Source: Ereboglobus sp.
GTDB taxonomy: Bacteria; Verrucomicrobiota; Verrucomicrobiia; Opitutales; Opitutaceae
Assembly: GCA_029974595.1 (NCBI GenBank)
Contig: JARKRC010000005.1
Coordinates: 62,001 to 126,000, forward strand
Direction of reading: 5' to 3'
DNA length: 64,000 nucleotides
A program made the position numbers and the translations under genes. Positions 16,719-26,700 of the stretch are shown here, one piece after another (positions within the stretch are counted from its first letter, which is position 1; each line of letters opens with the position of its first letter). Below the pieces are notes generated by a model. It did no database searches, had not been told where the DNA came from, and saw nothing but the letters and a program-made list of their open reading frames with translations.

Positions 16719-18641
16719 ATGCATCCACTAAAAACCAACGCCACAAACAGGCATAAAATCGCCGCCGCGTTTTTCGCGGCGCTTGCTTGCTTCTCCGCAT
16801 CGGGCGCCCTTCCCGGGCAGCCGCTGCCGGGATTCGACGAAATCGTGACACTCGACAAAATCAACGTCACCGCCATGCGCGAATCGAAGGATTTCTACGA
16901 AACGCCCGCCTCGACGTTCACGCTCGACCGCGCCGAGATCAAAGCCATGGGCGGGGACAGCGCGTTTGACACCGTGCGTTTTTCCGACGGCGTCGCGATC
17001 GACTCGATGGGCGTCGCCGGGCAGTCCTACGGCGCCATGACGTCGAAGACCGTCATGCGCGGCTCGCGCCGCGGCACGCTCATCCTCATCGACGGCATGC
17101 CCGCCAATAACAACGGCTATTACAACATGGAGGACATTCCCGTGGAAACCATCGGCCGCATCGAGGTTGTGAAGGGCGCGGGCTCCAGCATGTATGGCAG
17201 CGAAGCCATCGGCGGCGTCATCAACATCATCAGCGACTCCTCGCCGGTCAACACCGCCAGCGCCACGCTCGGCGGCAACAAATACCAGAACTTCAGTATC
17301 GCCGTCCGCGAGCCGTGGGCGGTCTGGGGCCAGTCCGGCATGCTCGGCGTCAGCGGGCTCCTCCAGAATCTCGGCAAGGTGCAGCGCATATCGAGCAGCA
17401 AGCTCGGCATGGGCGAGAGCAAGAAATGGATGGGCCGCCTCGACGGCTCCATCGGCCGGTGGAAGGTTTCCTACCAGTATTCGGAAAACAACTACTCGTT
17501 CGACACCTACAACGACGCCAGGACCTGGAATCCCGCCACCATCACCCAGAAGGCGCATTACGACGACACCAAGCACTACATCCGCAGCTCCGGGCGCGGC
17601 GAAAACTGGCAGATCGGCCTCTACGCCAACATCCAGCAGCGCTATGCCATGACCGAGAGAAACCTCCTCGCCACCCGCCAGATCTCCTCCAACAACGATT
17701 ACGACTCACGCGTTTACGGCGGCGATTTCCAATACAGCCTGAAACCCTCGTGGGCCGAATTCCTGCTCGGCGTGAGCGCCTCATACGAGGACTTCACCAC
17801 CCGCAATTATCTCAACAATACCGGAACCGATTCCGACCGCGAAAGCGTCGCCGCCTTTGTGCGCGCCTCGAAGACCTTTGGCGACACCTGGATGGCTGCC
17901 GTCAGCCTGCGCGAATCCTACGTGAGCAGCGGCGACCTGACCGCGTTCACGCCGCAATTCCAGTTGCTGAAAAAGTTTACCAGCAGGTTCAGCGCCTACG
18001 CAAACGTCGGACGCTCGTTCAACATGCCCTCGCTCAACCAGCTCTACGGCCCCACCGGCACCTTGAGCACCTCCAACGCCGACCTCGAGCCCGAGGAGGG
18101 CTGGACATACGAAACCGGCCTGAAATGGCAAAGCGGCAGCACGCTCGCGAGCCTCGCCGTCTTCCACATGGACTTCAACCACATCACCTACGTCGTGCAT
18201 CCCACCGACCCCGACCTGCAGATCCCCATGTCGGTGCCGTTCCAAAACACGGGTGTCGAACTCTCCGTCACACAGAAACTCTCGAAGCACATCGCCCTCG
18301 AAGCCGGCGCCTCCTACGGCAAGCCCGAGGAAAAAGCCACGCCGGGCGGCCCGTGGAATGCCGTTTACGGACGCGTGCAGGCCAATGCCCGCCTCCGCTG
18401 GCAATGGAGCCGCTACTTCGCCTCGTTCAACGTCTCCGTGCTCGCCGATCGCGTTTACGACCGCAAGGACATGACTCCGACGCTCCTCAAGGCCGGCATG
18501 AAGTTCAACGAGCACATTCAGCTCAGCGTCGTCGTGGACAATGTTTTCAACCGCATCGACGTCACCAACCACACCTCGGCCACAACCGCCTATTACTCGA
18601 TGCCGCGCTGGGTGAAAGTGACCCTGACATCGACATTTTAA
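16719..18641 (+). CDS. TonB-dependent outer-membrane receptor (BtuB/HmuR-like)
   Basis: 640 residues. Signal peptide (KIAAAFFAALACFSASGA), then a short TonB-box-like segment (DEIVTLDKINVTA), a plug domain (about residues 60-170, including VMRGSRRGTLILIDGMPANN and VETIGRIEVVKGAGSSMYGS, then EAIGGVINI), and a 22-strand barrel ending in a terminal phenylalanine (KVTLTSTF). The size is close to BtuB and smaller than siderophore receptors. It sits downstream of a cobalamin riboswitch and directly before a CobN-like gene, so a corrinoid or other tetrapyrrole is the most likely ligand. It is 25 bp from the next gene. Confidence 0.88.
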   Translation: MHPLKTNATNRHKIAAAFFAALACFSASGALPGQPLPGFDEIVTLDKINVTAMRESKDFYETPASTFTLDRAEIKAMGGDSAFDTVRFSDGVAIDSMGVAGQSYGAMTSKTVMRGSRRGTLILIDGMPANNNGYYNMEDIPVETIGRIEVVKGAGSSMYGSEAIGGVINIISDSSPVNTASATLGGNKYQNFSIAVREPWAVWGQSGMLGVSGLLQNLGKVQRISSSKLGMGESKKWMGRLDGSIGRWKVSYQYSENNYSFDTYNDARTWNPATITQKAHYDDTKHYIRSSGRGENWQIGLYANIQQRYAMTERNLLATRQISSNNDYDSRVYGGDFQYSLKPSWAEFLLGVSASYEDFTTRNYLNNTGTDSDRESVAAFVRASKTFGDTWMAAVSLRESYVSSGDLTAFTPQFQLLKKFTSRFSAYANVGRSFNMPSLNQLYGPTGTLSTSNADLEPEEGWTYETGLKWQSGSTLASLAVFHMDFNHITYVVHPTDPDLQIPMSVPFQNTGVELSVTQKLSKHIALEAGASYGKPEEKATPGGPWNAVYGRVQANARLRWQWSRYFASFNVSVLADRVYDRKDMTPTLLKAGMKFNEHIQLSVVVDNVFNRIDVTNHTSATTAYYSMPRWVKVTLTSTF

Positions 18642-18666
18642 CACGTAACAAGCTGCGCCCATCACA

Positions 18667-21600
18667 ATGAAATCGTTCGCTCGCATCCCGCTTCTGTGTG
18701 TCGCATTCGTTGCAGCCTGCCCCTGCCCCTCCCGGGCCGTCGCCGCGCAAACACAACCGCACGGCTCCATCTGCATCATGTCCGGCGACACGCATTCGCC
18801 CGCCGCCGTCGGCGCCGTGCGCGAGCTGCTTGCGAGCGACGATTTCAAAAACATCCGGCTCTCGGTCGTGCCCGATCTCGGCGCGACCGAGGCCGACCTC
18901 AAGCGCATCCGCGCCGCCGATGTTGTCATCGTCTATGCGCGCGGACGCGACCGCATCACAACGATAGCCGACGAACTCTCCGCCGTCACCAAACGCGGCG
19001 GCGTCATCTACGTCGTCGGCCCCTCCATTCAGGATGACTTCGACGAGGTCAAGCTCACCCGCGACAAGGAAATCGCCGCCTATTTCAACGCCGGCGGACG
19101 CGCCAATCTCATCCAGATGATCCGCGCCGCCGCCGCGCGCAAACTCGCGCCCGGCATTGTCGTCGAGCCGCCCGTCGCGATTCCCGACTTCGGCTTCTAC
19201 GATGTCGCGAACGCCCGCGTCATCACCAGTTATGACGACTACCGCCGCGACTACATCGCCGCCGCGCCCGCGCAACGCTCCGGACGCCCGTGGGTCGGCG
19301 TCCTGCTTCCGCGCTCCTACATCGAATCCGGCGCCACCGGCACCATCGAAGCCGTCTGCGCCGCCCTCGAAAAACGCGGCCTCAACGTCCTCGCCGGCTT
19401 TTGCGCATCGAACAACAAACTGCTCCGCGCACTCTTCCTCAACACCGACGGCTCCCCGCGCGTGGACGCCTTCGCGAGCCTCTCGCTCAAAATGGGTTTC
19501 TCGCCGCAAATGGTCGGCCCCGCCCTCTCCGAAATCGGCGCGCCCGTCGTCAACGGCATTTCGCTCGGCTCGCAAAGTCGCGAGGAATGGGAAGCCTCGC
19601 CCGTCGGCATTTCCGTGCCCGAACGCTGGTGGCAGCTCAGCGGCCCCGAACTCGCGGGCACGATCGCGCCCACGGTCCTCGCCGCCAAGGAGCGCATCGC
19701 CGACACCGCCACCGGCTCCGCTTACGTCGTGCACGTTCCCATCGCCGGGCGCGTTGAGCAGTTCGCCGAGCGCGTCGCGCGCTGGGTGCGCCTGCGCCAC
19801 GCCGCCGTCGCCGACCGCCGCGTCGCCATCATTTATTACAACTACACCCCCGGCAAAGCCAGCATCGGCGCGTCCTACTTGAACGTTCTTCCACAATCGC
19901 TCTGGCAAATCCTCGAACGCCTCCGCGCCGACGGCTACAACACGACCAATTCCCCAGCCTCATCGGAGTCTCTTTTCAGCGACATCCAGACCTTCGGCAC
20001 CAACGCGCGTCCCGGCGAGGCGGAGGACATGGAGCGTCTCGTGCGCGGCGGCCGCGCCACGCTCTGGCCCGTCTCCGAATATCGCAAACTCTTCGACCGC
20101 CTTCCCGAAAAACTCCGCGCCTCCATCATCGCCAAATGGGGCCAGCCCGAAACCGGCAAAACGATGATCTGGCGCGACAGCACGGGCGCGCCGTTCTTCG
20201 TTTTCCCCACGCATCGCTGGGGCAACGTCCTCTTCGCGCCGCAACCCGTGCGCGGCTGGGGCGAGGACCCGACCGCGTCGTATCACGACCTGCAATTGCC
20301 CGTGCATCACCAATACCTCGCGTTCTACCTCTGGCTGCAAACGCAGTTCGACGCCGACGCCATCGTGCACGTCGGCCGCCACGCTACGCACGAATGGATG
20401 CCCGGCAAGGAAGTCGGCTTCACGCCCGCCGACACGGGCGAAGCGCTCGTCGCCGCCATCCCGCAACTCTACATCTACATCGTCGATGGCATCGGCGAAG
20501 GCTTGCAGGCCAAGCGCCGCGGCATGGCGACCATCATCACGCACATGGTTCCGCCGCTCGACCGCGCCAGCCTCAGTCCCGATCTCCGCGAACTCAAAGG
20601 CCGCATCAACGATTACAACGTCGCCGTCGAAAAAGGCTCCGTCGCCAGCGCCGACACGCTCCGCGAAATCACCGGACGCGCCCAAAAAATGGGCCTTCTC
20701 CTCGACCTCGGCATCACGCCCTCCACGGTCAACGGCGCGCCGGCGCTCACGCACGACCAGCTCGACCAGATTGAAAACCACATCGCCAACATCGGCGACC
20801 GCCTCACGCCCTTCGGCCTGCACACCTTCGGCGTGTCGCCCGGCGAGAAAGCCGCCCGCGCCACCGCCGAGGCCATCCTCGAAGCCGAGAGTGAATCCAA
20901 GGACGCAGGGTCGGGTGGCACGGGCTTCCAGCCCGTGGGTTCGGGTCGCATGGGCGTCTCGCCCATGCCTGCATCCACGACTTCCACAAAATCTACCATG
21001 CGCCACGCACGCGAGGTCGGGACACCCGTGTCACCCAATTCACGCGGGCGAACCGCCGATACCACGCCCCCCGCCGCCCCCGTCCTCACCCGCGACCAGC
21101 GGCTCGCCGATCTCATCTCCCGCATCACCGCCTCCGGCCCCGCCGAACTCGACGCGCTCTCCGCCGGACTCGCCGGGCGCTACATCCCCGCCGGTCCCGG
21201 CAACGACCCCGTGCGCCAGCCCGATTCGCTGCCCACCGGAAAAAATTTCTACGGTTTCGATCCCACGCGCCTGCCCACGCGCGCCAGTTACGCGACCGGC
21301 GCGCGCCTCGCCGGGGAACTCGTTGAAAACTACCGCGCCAAGCACAACGGCGAATACCCCGACCGCCTCACCTTCAACCTCTGGAGCGGAGAAACCAACC
21401 GCCATGAAGGCGTGATGGAGGCGCAGATTTTCGCGCTCCTCGGCGTGCGCCCGGTCTGGAACAACTACGGACGCGTTGACGATATTGAGCTCATTCCGCG
21501 CGCCGAACTCGGACGCCCCCGCATCGACGTCACCGTCGCGCCCTCCGGCCTCTACCGCGACGCGTTCCCCGTCCTCATGAACCTCATCGACAAAGCCGTG

Positions 21601-22767
21601 ACGCTCGCCAAAGCCTCCCCCGAAACCGACAACGTCGTCGCGCGCAACATCGCCGCCACGCGCGAGGAGCTCGTCTCGCGCGGCGTCCCCGCCGATGAAG
21701 CCGAGCGCCTCGCCACCGTGCGCATCTTCACCGTGCCCGTCGGCGCCTACGGAGCCGGCATCGAAAAAGTCATCACCGACGACAAGGGCTGGAGCAACGA
21801 ATCGCAGGTCGCCGATGTTTTCATGAACCGCATGGCGCACCTCTTCGGGCAGGGCTTCTGGGGCGAGGAGCCTCCCGCCGCCGCGAAAGACCCGGAGATT
21901 CGGAAGCACATTTTCCGCCTCGCGCTCAAAGGCTCGAAAGGCGTCATCCACAGCCGCTCTGGATCCGTGTATGCCACGCTCGACATCGACGATTTCTACC
22001 AATACCTCGGCGGCACCGCCATGGCCATCCGCCAGATCGACGGCAAAACGCCCGAAACCTTTGTCACCGACATGAGCATGCCGCGCATTGCCAAGACTGT
22101 GACGCTCGAACGCTTCATGGGCCAGGAACTCCGCGCCCGCTATCTCAACCCGAAATGGGTCGATGCCATGCTCAACGAGGGCTACGCCGGCGCGCGCTTC
22201 ATCATGCGCATGACCGACAATCTCTGGGGCTGGCAGGTCACCGTCCCCGAGGCCGTCGGCAACGAGAAATGGCAGGAAATGTTCGAGGTGTATGTGCAGG
22301 ACAAATACAACCTCGACGTCCGCGCCCGCTTCGAGAAAGCCGGCAATCTCCACGCCTATCGCGAAATGGTGGATCGCATGTTGGTCGCCGTTGACAAGGG
22401 CTACTGGCAGGCCGCGCCCGAAACCGTCGCCGCGCTCCGCGAGGCCTCGGAAAAAGCCGCGCAACAAATCGCCGCCGCGGAAAAAGTGGAAATGGAAAAA
22501 CTCCGCGAAACCGCGCCTCTCCCCAACCTCGGCCCCGCGCCCGCCGTCACTCCGCCGCCGCAACCCGCCGCGCCTCCGCCGCCCGCCAGCGCGCAACCCG
22601 CATCGCCGCAAACGCAGCAAGTCGAGGGCAAGGCGCTCGAAGACGTTTCCAAAAAAAACGCGCCCGCCGCCGCATCCCCCGCCTGGCCGCTGCGCCTCTT
22701 CCTCGGCCTCGCCGCCATCGCCGCCTTGTTCCTTTTCGGCTGGTTCCGCCAGTCCCGCGCCCGATGA
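18667..22767 (+). CDS. Secreted, membrane-anchored CobN-like protein (HmuS-like)
   Basis: 1366 residues of the CobN/BchH/HmuS family. Unlike cobaltochelatase it has an N-terminal signal peptide (ARIPLLCVAFVAACPCPSRA) and a C-terminal proline/alanine linker followed by one transmembrane helix (RLFLGLAAIAALFLFGWF) and a basic tail, so the catalytic body should face the periplasm, held to the inner membrane. The family core motif reads VHVGRHATHEWMPGKEVGF where the cytoplasmic paralog at 23784 has VHFGKHGTLEWLPGK. Conserved blocks DGIGEGLQAKRRG, GRYIPAGPGNDP and GKNFYGFDP are intact. Residues about 747-800 are a non-family insertion encoded by palindromic repeats. HmuS of Bacteroidetes is associated with metal removal from haem; here the riboswitch context points to corrinoid. 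The reaction is not known. Confidence 0.85.
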   Translation: MKSFARIPLLCVAFVAACPCPSRAVAAQTQPHGSICIMSGDTHSPAAVGAVRELLASDDFKNIRLSVVPDLGATEADLKRIRAADVVIVYARGRDRITTIADELSAVTKRGGVIYVVGPSIQDDFDEVKLTRDKEIAAYFNAGGRANLIQMIRAAAARKLAPGIVVEPPVAIPDFGFYDVANARVITSYDDYRRDYIAAAPAQRSGRPWVGVLLPRSYIESGATGTIEAVCAALEKRGLNVLAGFCASNNKLLRALFLNTDGSPRVDAFASLSLKMGFSPQMVGPALSEIGAPVVNGISLGSQSREEWEASPVGISVPERWWQLSGPELAGTIAPTVLAAKERIADTATGSAYVVHVPIAGRVEQFAERVARWVRLRHAAVADRRVAIIYYNYTPGKASIGASYLNVLPQSLWQILERLRADGYNTTNSPASSESLFSDIQTFGTNARPGEAEDMERLVRGGRATLWPVSEYRKLFDRLPEKLRASIIAKWGQPETGKTMIWRDSTGAPFFVFPTHRWGNVLFAPQPVRGWGEDPTASYHDLQLPVHHQYLAFYLWLQTQFDADAIVHVGRHATHEWMPGKEVGFTPADTGEALVAAIPQLYIYIVDGIGEGLQAKRRGMATIITHMVPPLDRASLSPDLRELKGRINDYNVAVEKGSVASADTLREITGRAQKMGLLLDLGITPSTVNGAPALTHDQLDQIENHIANIGDRLTPFGLHTFGVSPGEKAARATAEAILEAESESKDAGSGGTGFQPVGSGRMGVSPMPASTTSTKSTMRHAREVGTPVSPNSRGRTADTTPPAAPVLTRDQRLADLISRITASGPAELDALSAGLAGRYIPAGPGNDPVRQPDSLPTGKNFYGFDPTRLPTRASYATGARLAGELVENYRAKHNGEYPDRLTFNLWSGETNRHEGVMEAQIFALLGVRPVWNNYGRVDDIELIPRAELGRPRIDVTVAPSGLYRDAFPVLMNLIDKAVTLAKASPETDNVVARNIAATREELVSRGVPADEAERLATVRIFTVPVGAYGAGIEKVITDDKGWSNESQVADVFMNRMAHLFGQGFWGEEPPAAAKDPEIRKHIFRLALKGSKGVIHSRSGSVYATLDIDDFYQYLGGTAMAIRQIDGKTPETFVTDMSMPRIAKTVTLERFMGQELRARYLNPKWVDAMLNEGYAGARFIMRMTDNLWGWQVTVPEAVGNEKWQEMFEVYVQDKYNLDVRARFEKAGNLHAYREMVDRMLVAVDKGYWQAAPETVAALREASEKAAQQIAAAEKVEMEKLRETAPLPNLGPAPAVTPPPQPAAPPPPASAQPASPQTQQVEGKALEDVSKKNAPAAASPAWPLRLFLGLAAIAALFLFGWFRQSRAR
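20909..20970 (+). repeat. Palindromic repeat pair inserted in frame in the cobN-like gene
   Basis: Two adjacent hairpins: GGCACGGGCTTCCAGCCCGTG and, after GGTTCGGGTCG, CATGGGCGTCTCGCCCATG. The encoded insert (GSGGTGFQPVGSGRMGVSP) keeps the frame open. A degraded additional unit follows at about 21011-21050. It lies in a loop between GLHTFG and GRYIPAGP. Confidence 0.8.
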
Positions 22768-22797
22768 ACACGACGCATGAAAGCATCCGGAGAGCGC

Positions 22798-22868
22798 GCG
22801 CGTCTCGCGTGCGGTTGCCGGCGTCCCGCCGGCAACTTCCCCAAAGGCGACGGCGGGACGCGTGCGCT
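22798..22868. repeat. GC-rich hairpins between cobN-like gene and cobO
   Basis: The 166-bp gap contains GTTGCCGGCGTCCCGCCGGCAAC, a near-perfect palindrome about GTCCC, followed by an inverse CGGCGGGACGC. It belongs to the CGGCGTCCCGCCG hairpin class also present at 23617-23770. It is intergenic and probably a small mobile palindromic element or a transcript-stability structure. Confidence 0.55.
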
Positions 22869-22933
22869 CCTCCCATATTCGTAATTTTTCGCTGATCCAA
22901 AAAATCGCGCCCTCTCATTTCCGACAGACCAAA

Positions 22934-23572
22934 ATGGAAACAGAAAAAACAAACCACGCCTCACCGCCCGCCCCTTCCGCCGACGCCCACCGCCAGCGCA
23001 TGGCCCGCCGCAAGGAAATCCAGGACCAGCGCATCGCCGCCACGACCGCCGACAAGGGACTCATCATCGTCCACACCGGCCCCGGCAAAGGCAAAACCAC
23101 CGCCGCGCTCGGCATGGTGCTCCGCTCGCTCGGCCACGGCTACCGCGTCGCCCTCGTGCAATTCATCAAGGGCGCATGGGAGCCCGCCGAGAAAAGAGCC
23201 TTCGCGCACTGGGGCGAACAGCTCGCTTTCCACGCGATGGGCGAAGGTTTCAGCTGGATAACGCAAGACCGCGAACGCGACATCGCCGCCGCGCAAAAAG
23301 CCTGGGAAACCGCGCTTCGCTACATCGTGAATTCCGACTGCCGCCTCATTCTCCTCGACGAAATAAACGTCGCCCTCCGCCACGGTTATCTGACCGTGCA
23401 ACAGGTTCTCGACGGCCTTGCCGAGAAGCCCGCGCTTACACACGTCATCCTGACCGGACGCGGCGCGCCGCCCGAGCTCATTGCCCGCGCCGATCTCGTC
23501 ACCGAAATGACCGCGGTAAAGCACCCTTTCAAGGACCAGCGCATCCGCGCCCAGCCGGGCATCGAATACTGA
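22934..23572 (+). CDS. cobO: Cob(I)yrinic acid a,c-diamide adenosyltransferase (CobO/BtuR type)
   Basis: 212 residues. The P-loop is HTGPGKGKTTAALGMVLRS (about residues 47-65), followed by VALVQFIKG, a family-typical WITQDRERD, and LILLDEINVALRHGYL with the Asp-Glu of the nucleotide site. The C-terminus HVILTGRGAPPELIARADLV is the usual end of the family. It transfers the 5'-deoxyadenosyl group of ATP to cob(I)alamin or its precursor. The ATG at 22934 gives the normal length; an in-frame start at 22862 adds 24 unmatched residues. It sits between the two CobN paralogs. Confidence 0.93.
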   Translation: METEKTNHASPPAPSADAHRQRMARRKEIQDQRIAATTADKGLIIVHTGPGKGKTTAALGMVLRSLGHGYRVALVQFIKGAWEPAEKRAFAHWGEQLAFHAMGEGFSWITQDRERDIAAAQKAWETALRYIVNSDCRLILLDEINVALRHGYLTVQQVLDGLAEKPALTHVILTGRGAPPELIARADLVTEMTAVKHPFKDQRIRAQPGIEY

Positions 23573-23616
23573 TGGACGCCAAGAACAAACAAGTGCGCGA
23601 AGAACGCGTGCGACAA

Positions 23617-23770
23617 GGAGGGGCGGCGTCCCGCCGCCCGACGCGCCGAACGCGCGCCCGTCCCACGCCTAAAAACGCTTTGGATTCCGCTCTTTGCGGG
23701 GCTCCCGCCCCGTCCGGCGGCGGGACGCCGCCGCTCCTTGCGCAAGCGTGTTTCCTTGCGCAAGCGTGCC
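23617..23770. repeat. Cluster of GC-rich palindromic repeats between cobO and cobN
   Basis: The 211-bp gap holds at least two hairpins of the GGGGCGGCGTCCCGCCGCCC class in opposite orientations, a CGGGGCTCCCGCCCCG hairpin, and a direct duplication of TTGCGCAAGCGTG. There is no gene: an upstream extension of cobN through this stretch (from 23694) would encode repeat-derived RRRDAAAPCASV sequence. Confidence 0.65.
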
Positions 23771-23783
23771 TCAAAAACATCTC

Positions 23784-26700
23784 ATGAGCGCCGCGTCCAG
23801 CATCATCCTCCTTTCGCACGCCGAGACCGATCTCCTTGCGCTCGATCGCACCCGGCCGCGCCTGCCCGCCGGCTTCCCCAAAATCGCAGGCCATTCACTC
23901 AACGCCATCCGCGAAGACGCCGAGCTCGCCGCGCTTCTCGCCCCGGCGTTCGCCGCCGCGTCGCGTTGCGTCATCATCGCGCGCATCCACGGAAAACTCT
24001 CCGGCGTCCCCGGCCTCGCCGCGCTCGCACAAAGCGCGCGCCAGCCGGGCGCGACCTTCGACCTCATTGCCATCAGCGGCGTCGAGGACGCCGATCCCGC
24101 CCTAGCCGACGCCTCCACCTGCGCGCCATCCATCGCCGCGACGCTCACGGCTTACTTCATGTCCGGCGGCATGGACAACATCACCCAGGCCCTTCGCTAC
24201 CTCGCGTGCCACTGCCTTGGCACATCGCACACCTTCACGCCACCCGCGCCCATGCCGGCGCACGGCCTCTATCACCCCGACCTCCTCGTCACCACGCCCG
24301 GCGAATGGCGCGACCACCGCCCCGCCGGCGCGCCGCTCGCGCTCGTCGTTTTTTATCGCGCGCACGTCCTTTCGGGAAATCTCGATTTCATCGACCGCAT
24401 CATTCGCGTCCTCGAAAAACGCGGCATGGCGGCCATCGGCGCGTTTACCACATCGCTCCGCGATTGCGACGCGAACGGCATCCCCTCTGCACTCTCGCTC
24501 GCAGGCGAGCCGCCCGACGTGATTGTCAACACCGTCAGCTACCCGCTCACGCAACCCGACGCGGGCTCGGGTGGCATGGGCTGCCAGCCCATGTCTGCGG
24601 CCAATCCCTTCGCTCAAATCGACGCGCCTGTGCTCCAAGCCATCGCCTGCGGCTCGACGCGCGATTCATGGCTCGCCTCCGCGCGCGGACTCAGCCCGAC
24701 GGAAACCGCGGTCAACATCGCGCTCCCCGAGTTCGACGGGCGCGCCATCACCGTTCCTGTTTCATTCAAGGAAAACCATCGCTACATCCCCGACGACGAA
24801 CGCATCGCCCGCGTCGCCGGCATCGCCGCGCGCCTCGTTGCGCTGCGTCGCAAGCCCGCCCGCGAAAAACGCATCGCCATCATCCTCACCAACAGCGGCG
24901 GCAAGGCGCAGAAAGTCGGCGGCGCGGTCGGCCTCGACACGCCCGCCTCGCTCCTTCGCGTCCTCGACGCCCTCCGCTCTCAAGGCTACGCCATCCCACC
25001 CTTCAAGGGCACCTCCGACGATCTCTTCGCCAAGCTGCTCTCGCGCGGCTGTTACGACGAAAAATATCCGCTTCGATTGAGTGATGCCCATGCGTATCCA
25101 CGTTCCGAATACGTTGCGTGGTTCCGCACGCTGCCCGCACCGCTGCAAACCCATATGTGTGAAACGTGGGGCGAGCCACCCATGCGCGGCCATGCCGCCG
25201 CGCCCGTGCGCTGGACCGCCGTCGGCAAGGATTCGACGAAACGCCTCCTGCCGCTCGCGGACGAACCGCACACCGACGACACGCATTTCCATTTTGCCGC
25301 GCTCGAACTCGGCAATGTCCTCATCGCGCTCCAGCCGCCGCGCGGCTTTGGCATGAATCCCGACGCGATTTACCACGCCACCGACCTCGTACCCACGCAT
25401 CACTACGCAGCCTTTTACCGCTGGCTCGACGCCGGCTGGCGGGCCGACGCCATCGTGCATTTCGGAAAACACGGCACGCTCGAATGGCTTCCCGGAAAGT
25501 CCGTCGCGCTCTCCGCCGCCTGCGCGCCCGACGCGCTCCTCGGCGACCTGCCGCTCTTTTATCCCTTTGTCGTGAACGACCCCGGCGAAGGCGCGCAAGC
25601 CAAGCGCCGCGCCCACGCCGTCATCATCGACCACCTCGTCCCGCCGCTCACGCACGCCGACCTTCACGGCCCCGTCGCCACGCTCGCGCGCGTCATCGAG
25701 GAATACTACCGCGCCGAGGCGCTCGATCCGGCGAAACTCCCGCTTCTCCAGTCCCAAATTTGGGAGCTCGTGCGCAGCGCGCGCCTTGTTGACGATCTGC
25801 GCGAAATCCGCCGCCAGCGCCACGGCGATCACACACACGAATGGGACGAGCGCCCCGGCGAATCCGGCGTGCCGCGTTCCCTTGAAAAACTCAACGCGCG
25901 CGGCATGGCGCACCTCGTCGAGGACCTCGACGCCTATCTCTGCGAACTCGGACGCGCCCAGATCCGCCACGGCCTGCACATTTTCGGCCAGCCGCCGGAG
26001 GGCGACGCGCTCGTCGATATGCTTTTCGCGCTCACGCGCTATCCGAACGGCGACATCCCCGCATTGAGTGGCATCGGATCGGGTGGCACGGACGACTCGT
26101 CCGTGGGGTCGGGTAACATGGCCGACTCGGCCATGTCTCCTGAACACGGGCGGGTCGCCCGTGCCACTCAATCCGCGCAATCCGACGAGGCCGCCCGCGC
26201 TCTCATTCGCGCTCTCATCCAAGGCAAACTTCCATCGGACACCGCTTCATCACCTCACACCCGCATCCTCAACTTCATCACCGCCACGCTCGTCCCCAAT
26301 CTTGCGCGCACCACGGATGAAATCACCGCGCTCCTTCGCGCCCTCGACGGACGCTACATCCCCGCCGGCCCGTCCGGCGCGCCGAGCCGCGGCATGGCGC
26401 ATGTGCTCCCGACCGGACGCAACTTCTACAACGTCGATCCGCGCGCGCTTCCCTCGAACGCCGCGTGGACTGTCGGGCAGGCGCTCGCCCGCGACGCCAT
26501 CGAGCGCCACACTGCCGAGACCGGCTCGCCGCCCGAAAACATCGCGCTCAGCGTCTGGGGCACTGCGACCATGCGCACTGGCGGCGACGAAATTGCGCAA
26601 GCCCTTGCGCTCATCGGAGCGCGCCCGCGCTGGAGCGCCGACACGCGCCGCACAACCGGTTTTGAAATCATCCCGCTCGCCGAACTCGGACGCCCGCGCA

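Noticed and set aside
23694-23783. Upstream extension of cobN by 30 residues
   Set aside because: The added sequence is coded by the intergenic GC hairpin repeats.
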